DNA of 8,143 bases from NCBI GenBank assembly GCA_023418375.1, contig JAEZZV010000044.1:1-8143 (forward strand), given 5' to 3'. The position numbers and the translations under genes are program-made. Below, piece after piece: positions 5,566 to 8,143 of the stretch. The notes under the pieces are model-generated. The model had not been told where the DNA came from and ran no database searches. It saw only the letters and a program-made list of their open reading frames with translations. The DNA is from Actinomycetes bacterium. Its GTDB lineage: Bacteria; Actinomycetota; Actinomycetes; Actinomycetales; Cellulomonadaceae. Within the stretch, counting starts at the first letter, position 1; each line of letters begins with the position of its first letter.

Positions 5566-6582
5566 GTGCCCGGCCCCACCGTCGCCGACCTCGGCGAGGA
5601 CGACCTGCTCGCGCGGCTGTTCCCCCTGCTGCCGGCCGGGGCGGCGACGGCGCTCGGTCCGGGCGACGACGCCGCGGTCCTCGCCGCCCCCGACGCCCGC
5701 GTGGTGGTGACCACCGACGTGCTGGTCGAGGGCCGCCACTTCCGCCTCGACTGGTCCGACGGCCAGGACGTGGGCTGGCGCGCGGCCGTGCAGAACCTCG
5801 CGGACGTCGCGGCGATGGGGGCCGTGCCCACGGGGATCGTCGTCGCGCTCGTCGTGCCGTCGGTGACGCCCGTCGCCTGGGTGGAGGGGCTGGCGCGAGG
5901 CCTCGCCGCCGCCTGCCCGCACGGGGTCGGTGTCGTCGGCGGGGACCTGTCGGGCGGTGCGCAGGTCGTCGTGTCGGTCACGGCCCTCGGCGACCTTCAG
6001 GGCCGTGCACCGGTCCTGCGGTCGGGGGCGCGGCCAGGGGACGTCGTCGCGCACGCGGGGGTCCGGGGGCGGTCGGCCGCCGGGCACGCGTGGCTGGCCG
6101 CAGGGCGGGCTGTGCCGGAGCCCGGCGCGGGAGACGGGCCCGACGTCCTCGACGCTGCGGTCGGGGCGGCGGTCCTCGGCTACCGCCGGCCGGTCAGTCC
6201 GCTGCACGCCGGACCCCTCGCGGCGGAGGCCGGGGCGAGCGCGATGCTCGACGTCTCGGACGGTCTCCTGCGGGACGCGGGACGGCTGGCGCGGGCGAGC
6301 GGCGTCGTCGTGCACCTGGCGGAGCCGGACGAGGTGTTCGGCGAGGACCTGGCCGGGCTCGCGCCGGTGGCGCGGGCGCTGGGCCTCGATGCCCGGCGGT
6401 GGGTCCTGGCCGGGGGAGAGGACCACGGGCTCCTCGCGACGTTCCCGCCGGGCACGCCGCTGCCGGAGCCGTTCCGACGCATCGGCATCGTGGCGAGCGC
6501 CGACGCACCGGGGGCCGGGACCGTCACGGTCGGCGGCCGGGCGCCGACGGGGCCCGTCGGCTGGGACCACTTCCGGGGCTGA
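5566..6582 (+). CDS. thiL: Thiamine-monophosphate kinase
   Basis: ThiL phosphorylates thiamine monophosphate with ATP to give thiamine diphosphate, the last step of cofactor synthesis, in the cytoplasm. The 338 residues fit the family (about 310-350). Motifs in order are GPGDDAAV (31-38, with the metal-binding Asp pair), TTDVLVEGRHF, AVQNLADVAAMGA (substrate and metal loop), VVGGDLSGG, the C-terminal DVSDGLLRDAGRLA (glycine-rich ATP region of the PurM-like fold) and LAGGEDHGLLATF. All catalytic positions I know for the family are present. The GTG start follows a -10 box by seven bases and has no Shine-Dalgarno sequence. The gene is divergent from the DUF3515-ddl operon and convergent with the GNAT gene, so it is probably transcribed alone. 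Confidence 0.95.
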   Translation: MPGPTVADLGEDDLLARLFPLLPAGAATALGPGDDAAVLAAPDARVVVTTDVLVEGRHFRLDWSDGQDVGWRAAVQNLADVAAMGAVPTGIVVALVVPSVTPVAWVEGLARGLAAACPHGVGVVGGDLSGGAQVVVSVTALGDLQGRAPVLRSGARPGDVVAHAGVRGRSAAGHAWLAAGRAVPEPGAGDGPDVLDAAVGAAVLGYRRPVSPLHAGPLAAEAGASAMLDVSDGLLRDAGRLARASGVVVHLAEPDEVFGEDLAGLAPVARALGLDARRWVLAGGEDHGLLATFPPGTPLPEPFRRIGIVASADAPGAGTVTVGGRAPTGPVGWDHFRG

Positions 6583-6618
6583 GCCGCCCGCCGGGGCACC
6601 GGCGTGGGCTCCTCAGCC
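6577..6618. terminator. Nested inverted repeat spanning both convergent stop codons
   Basis: GGCTGAG (6577-6583) contains the thiL TGA and is a perfect inverse of CTCAGCC (6612-6618), which contains the TCA (stop) of the GNAT gene. Inside, CGCCGG (6589-6594) pairs with CCGGCG (6599-6604) across the tetraloop GGCA. The structure is nearly symmetric and fits a bidirectional terminator without a T-tract. Confidence 0.6.
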
Positions 6619-7134
6619 GCGGCGGTAGCGGATCTCCTTGAGGTGCTCGCCGCCGAACTCCTCCATCTTCTCCACGCCGTCGGGGATGAAGCCGTTGCGG
6701 CGGTAGAAGTGCCGGGCGCGGTCGTTGGTGTCGAGCGCCCAGAGGGTGACCGCGGCCCCGTCGGGCACCGCCGCCAGCGTGGTGCGCATGAGCTCGCGCG
6801 CGACGCCCCTGCCCCAGGCGTTCGGGTCCAGGTAGATGTAGTAGATCTCGGTGGTCGTGCGCTCGGCGTCCTCGTCGCGGCTCGGGCCGAGGTAGGAGAA
6901 GCCGACGAGGTCGCCCTCGTCCTCGGCCACCCAGACCGCGTGGCCGCGCGCGAGCCCCGCCAGCGTGTCCTGCCAGGCCTGCGCGCGGGAGGGCTCGTCC
7001 AGCGATGCCAGGTACTCGTCGGGCACGACGCCGCGGTACGCCTCCCGCCAGGAGGCGATGTGCACGGCGGCGATCCGCTCGGCGTCGGCGGGCGTGGCGG
7101 GGCGGATGGTGACCTCGGTGACGTCCTCGACCAT
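6613..7134 (-). CDS. GNAT family N-acetyltransferase
   Basis: This 173-residue protein fills a single GNAT domain, which moves an acetyl group from acetyl-CoA to an amine. It opens with VTIRPATPADAERIAAVH (8-25), the common N-terminal beta-alpha unit. Strand beta-4 is TTTEIYYIYLDPNAW (93-107), followed by the pyrophosphate-binding loop WGRGVARELM (107-116; canonical Q/RxxGxG/A). NDRARHFYRRNGF (137-149) carries the Tyr144 that usually serves as general acid. The substrate cannot be told; small molecules such as antibiotics or polyamines and protein N-termini are all possible. The ATG at 7132-7134 is preferred because the domain begins right after it. The same frame stays open far upstream, but that part looks non-coding. 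The gene lies downstream of rpmB, behind its terminator. Confidence 0.85.
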   Translation of the reverse strand: MVEDVTEVTIRPATPADAERIAAVHIASWREAYRGVVPDEYLASLDEPSRAQAWQDTLAGLARGHAVWVAEDEGDLVGFSYLGPSRDEDAERTTTEIYYIYLDPNAWGRGVARELMRTTLAAVPDGAAVTLWALDTNDRARHFYRRNGFIPDGVEKMEEFGGEHLKEIRYRRG

Positions 7135-7141
7135 GCCCGAC

Positions 7142-7171
7142 ACCCTGCCATCGCTCGCGGCGGTCGGCCAA
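7142..7171 (-). promoter_or_regulatory. Possible leaderless promoter of the GNAT gene
   Basis: On the minus strand TTGGCC (7166-7171) and CAGGGT (7142-7147) are 18 bp apart, and the second ends seven bases before the ATG. The first base of the -10 box is C instead of T, so this is weaker than the other boxes in the window. The ATG has no good Shine-Dalgarno sequence. Confidence 0.3.
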
Positions 7172-7223
7172 CCCGTTGATCGAACCGGGAGACGCGTGCG
7201 GGGTCGGACCGCGCCGGGGACGA

Positions 7224-7253
7224 CGATGCCCGCGGCGTGGGCCGCGGGCATCG
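7224..7253 (-). terminator. rpmB terminator hairpin
   Basis: CGATGCCCGCGGC (7224-7236) and GCCGCGGGCATCG (7241-7253) form a perfect 13-bp stem with a GTGG loop, 23 bases past the rpmB stop. The following minus-strand sequence has no T-run. It separates rpmB from the GNAT gene on the same strand. Confidence 0.8.
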
Positions 7254-7276
7254 GTCGAGCTGTGGTGCGGGGCAGG

Positions 7277-7468
7277 TCAGGCGATGCGCTGGACCTTGCC
7301 CGCCTTGAGGCACGAGGTGCACACGTACACCCGCTTCGGGGCGCCGGCCACGACCGCGCGGACCCGCTGGATGTTCGGGTTCCAGCGACGCTTGGTGCGG
7401 CGGTGGGAGTGCGAGATGGAGTGCCCGAAGCCCGGGCCCTTGCCGCAGACGTCGCAGTTCGCAGCCAC
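7277..7468 (-). CDS. rpmB: 50S ribosomal protein L28, zinc-binding form
   Basis: This 63-residue basic protein of the large ribosomal subunit starts MAANCDVCGKGPGFG and continues with SHRRTKRRWNPNIQ, a clear L28 signature. Two Cys pairs, CDVC (5-8) and CTSC (50-53), form the zinc ribbon, so this is the C+ form. Zinc-free L28 paralogues are known in actinobacteria under Zur control, but none is in this window. The start is the GTG at 7466-7468, because AAGGAGA (7474-7480) lies five bases upstream and the family N-terminus begins there. An in-frame extension to 7576 has no family resemblance. It is transcribed divergently from the DAK2-domain gene. Confidence 0.97.
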   Translation of the reverse strand: MAANCDVCGKGPGFGHSISHSHRRTKRRWNPNIQRVRAVVAGAPKRVYVCTSCLKAGKVQRIA

Positions 7469-7583
7469 GTGAGTCTCCTTGTTGCGTGCACGCCGCGGGG
7501 GCGTCGGAATCTGGGGTGGTCCGGCGGAGGGAGGGACCGGGCGCGGGCAGCGCCGATCGCCAGCAGGGCCGGACAACCTCGAT

Positions 7584-7613
7584 AGGGTAGCCGATCGGGG
7601 CCGGTGCTCCCAA
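7584..7613 (-). promoter_or_regulatory. Probable rpmB promoter
   Basis: Minus-strand TTGGGA (7608-7613) and TACCCT (7584-7589) are 18 bp apart, the best -35/-10 pair in this gap. Transcription would start near 7577, giving a leader of about 108 nt before the rpmB start, with a strong Shine-Dalgarno sequence. The -10 box also reads TAGGGT on the plus strand (7583-7588), but no matching plus-strand -35 box is seen. The rest of the 239-nt gap 7469-7707 holds no gene that I can support. Confidence 0.5.
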
Positions 7614-7630
7614 ACGACCGCGCGCCGACC

Positions 7631-7704
7631 CTGTCGTCCCGGGTGATCCGGGGCGACCGGACGAGCAGGGCGCCGTCGGTGCGCGCCCGCGGGACGACGG
7701 AGGA
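7631..7704 (+). promoter_or_regulatory. Leader with alternative pairings and ribosome binding site of the DAK2-domain gene
   Basis: GTCGTCCCGG (7633-7642) can pair with CCGGGGCGAC (7648-7657) across a five-base loop, with one T-G wobble. The same left arm (7633-7641) is also a perfect 9-bp inverse of CGGGACGAC (7690-7698), and pairing can extend to 7699-7700, the first bases of the ribosome binding site GGAGGA (7699-7704). The two hairpins exclude each other. Whether this regulates translation is not shown. Confidence 0.35.
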
Positions 7705-7707
7705 CGG

Positions 7708-8143
7708 GTGGCCGCGACGGCGATGCTCGATGCCGCGGTCCTGCGTGCCTGGGCCGACCGGGCCGTGCAGGCCCTCGCCGAGCACCGCAGCGAGCTCGAC
7801 GCGCTCAACGTCTTCCCGGTGGCGGACTCCGACACCGGGACGAACCTCTACCTCACGATGCGCGAAGGGCGGCAGGCGCTCGCCACCCAGGCCGGCGGCG
7901 AGCCGGCGCGTGGGTTCGCCCGGGGGGCGCTCGTCGGCGCGCGGGGCAACTCCGGCGTCATCGTCAGCCAGTACCTCGGTGAGCTCCTGCGGGCGCTGCC
8001 CGTGGGGCCGATGTCGGGACGCGTGCTGGCCGACGGCCTGCGGCGCGCCACGGACGCGGCCTACCAGGCGGTCGCCCGGCCGGTCGAGGGCACGGTGCTG
8101 ACGGTGGCCCGGGCGGTGGCCGACGGCGCGGACAGGGCGGCCG
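7708..8143 (+). CDS. DAK2/DhaL-domain kinase (FakA/YloV-like), N-terminal part
   Basis: The frame is open to the right edge, giving 145 codons. The segment is the nucleotide-binding DhaL domain found in dihydroxyacetone kinases and in fatty acid kinase FakA. FakA phosphorylates fatty acids held by a FakB (DegV) partner. Seen are NVFPVADSDTGTNL (34-47; Asp40 and Asp42 lie in the Mg-ATP loop, usually DGDTGTN), RGALVGARGNSGVIVSQ (72-88) and RPVEGTVLTVARA (124-136), all typical of the FakA/YloV branch. The middle and C-terminal domains lie outside the window. In B. subtilis yloV also lies close to rpmB, and in both cases recG follows nearby. GTG 7708 has GGAGG four bases upstream; the in-frame ATG at 7723 is possible too and would shorten the protein by five residues. 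Ser41 replaces the usual Gly of this loop. Confidence 0.85.
   Translation, partial: MAATAMLDAAVLRAWADRAVQALAEHRSELDALNVFPVADSDTGTNLYLTMREGRQALATQAGGEPARGFARGALVGARGNSGVIVSQYLGELLRALPVGPMSGRVLADGLRRATDAAYQAVARPVEGTVLTVARAVADGADRAA

Noticed and set aside
7178..7186. tRNA T-loop-like GGTTCGATC on the minus strand
   Set aside because: The flanking bases do not form a 5-bp T stem, and no acceptor or anticodon stem is found around it.
7469..7576. Longer start for rpmB
   Set aside because: The added residues are Pro/Arg-rich and unlike L28, whereas AAGGAGA sits at ideal distance from GTG 7466-7468.
7135..7785. N-terminal extension of the GNAT gene through rpmB and its terminator
   Set aside because: It would run across the rpmB gene and the terminator in another frame and shows no domain; the GNAT fold starts at the ATG 7132-7134.

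Overview
The window comes from a very GC-rich actinobacterium. Start codons are often GTG, codon third positions are almost all G or C, and several genes start directly behind a TAnnnT -10 box without a leader. The order DUF3515 lipoprotein / thiL / GNAT acetyltransferase / rpmB / DAK2-domain kinase recalls Cellulomonas and related Micrococcales. That assignment is made from gene content and memory of the families, not from a search.

Left part (1-4053): the N-terminal 136 codons of a Cys/Met-metabolism PLP enzyme run off the left edge on the minus strand. Divergent from it is a plus-strand three-gene unit: an alpha/beta hydrolase (497-1228), a membrane-anchored MurF-like amide ligase (1225-2775, 4-nt overlap) and a D-Ala-D-Ala-ligase-like ATP-grasp enzyme (2844-3980). 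A strong GC-rich hairpin ends this unit and also the unit arriving from the right. I regard this cassette as the most interesting part of the window. It combines two ATP-dependent peptide ligases of cell-wall type with a hydrolase, and both ligases differ from the housekeeping enzymes where substrates are recognised.

Middle part (4054-6618): a minus-strand operon of a DUF3515 lipoprotein and a second, short DdlB-type ligase (4054-5013). The ligase has lost the conserved metal-binding Asn of its family. Divergent from this, across only 35 nt, is thiL (thiamine-monophosphate kinase). thiL converges on a GNAT acetyltransferase, and the two stop codons lie in opposite arms of one inverted repeat.

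Right part (6613-8143): the GNAT gene and rpmB (ribosomal protein L28, zinc-binding form) lie on the minus strand, separated by a 13-bp hairpin terminator behind rpmB. Divergent from rpmB is the 5' end of a DAK2/DhaL-domain protein (FakA/YloV-like), cut by the right edge. Its leader could fold in two mutually exclusive ways, one of which touches the ribosome binding site.

I saw no rRNA, tRNA, CRISPR array, insertion sequence or phage gene. No gene-free stretch exceeds 300 bases; the longest is 7469-7707.
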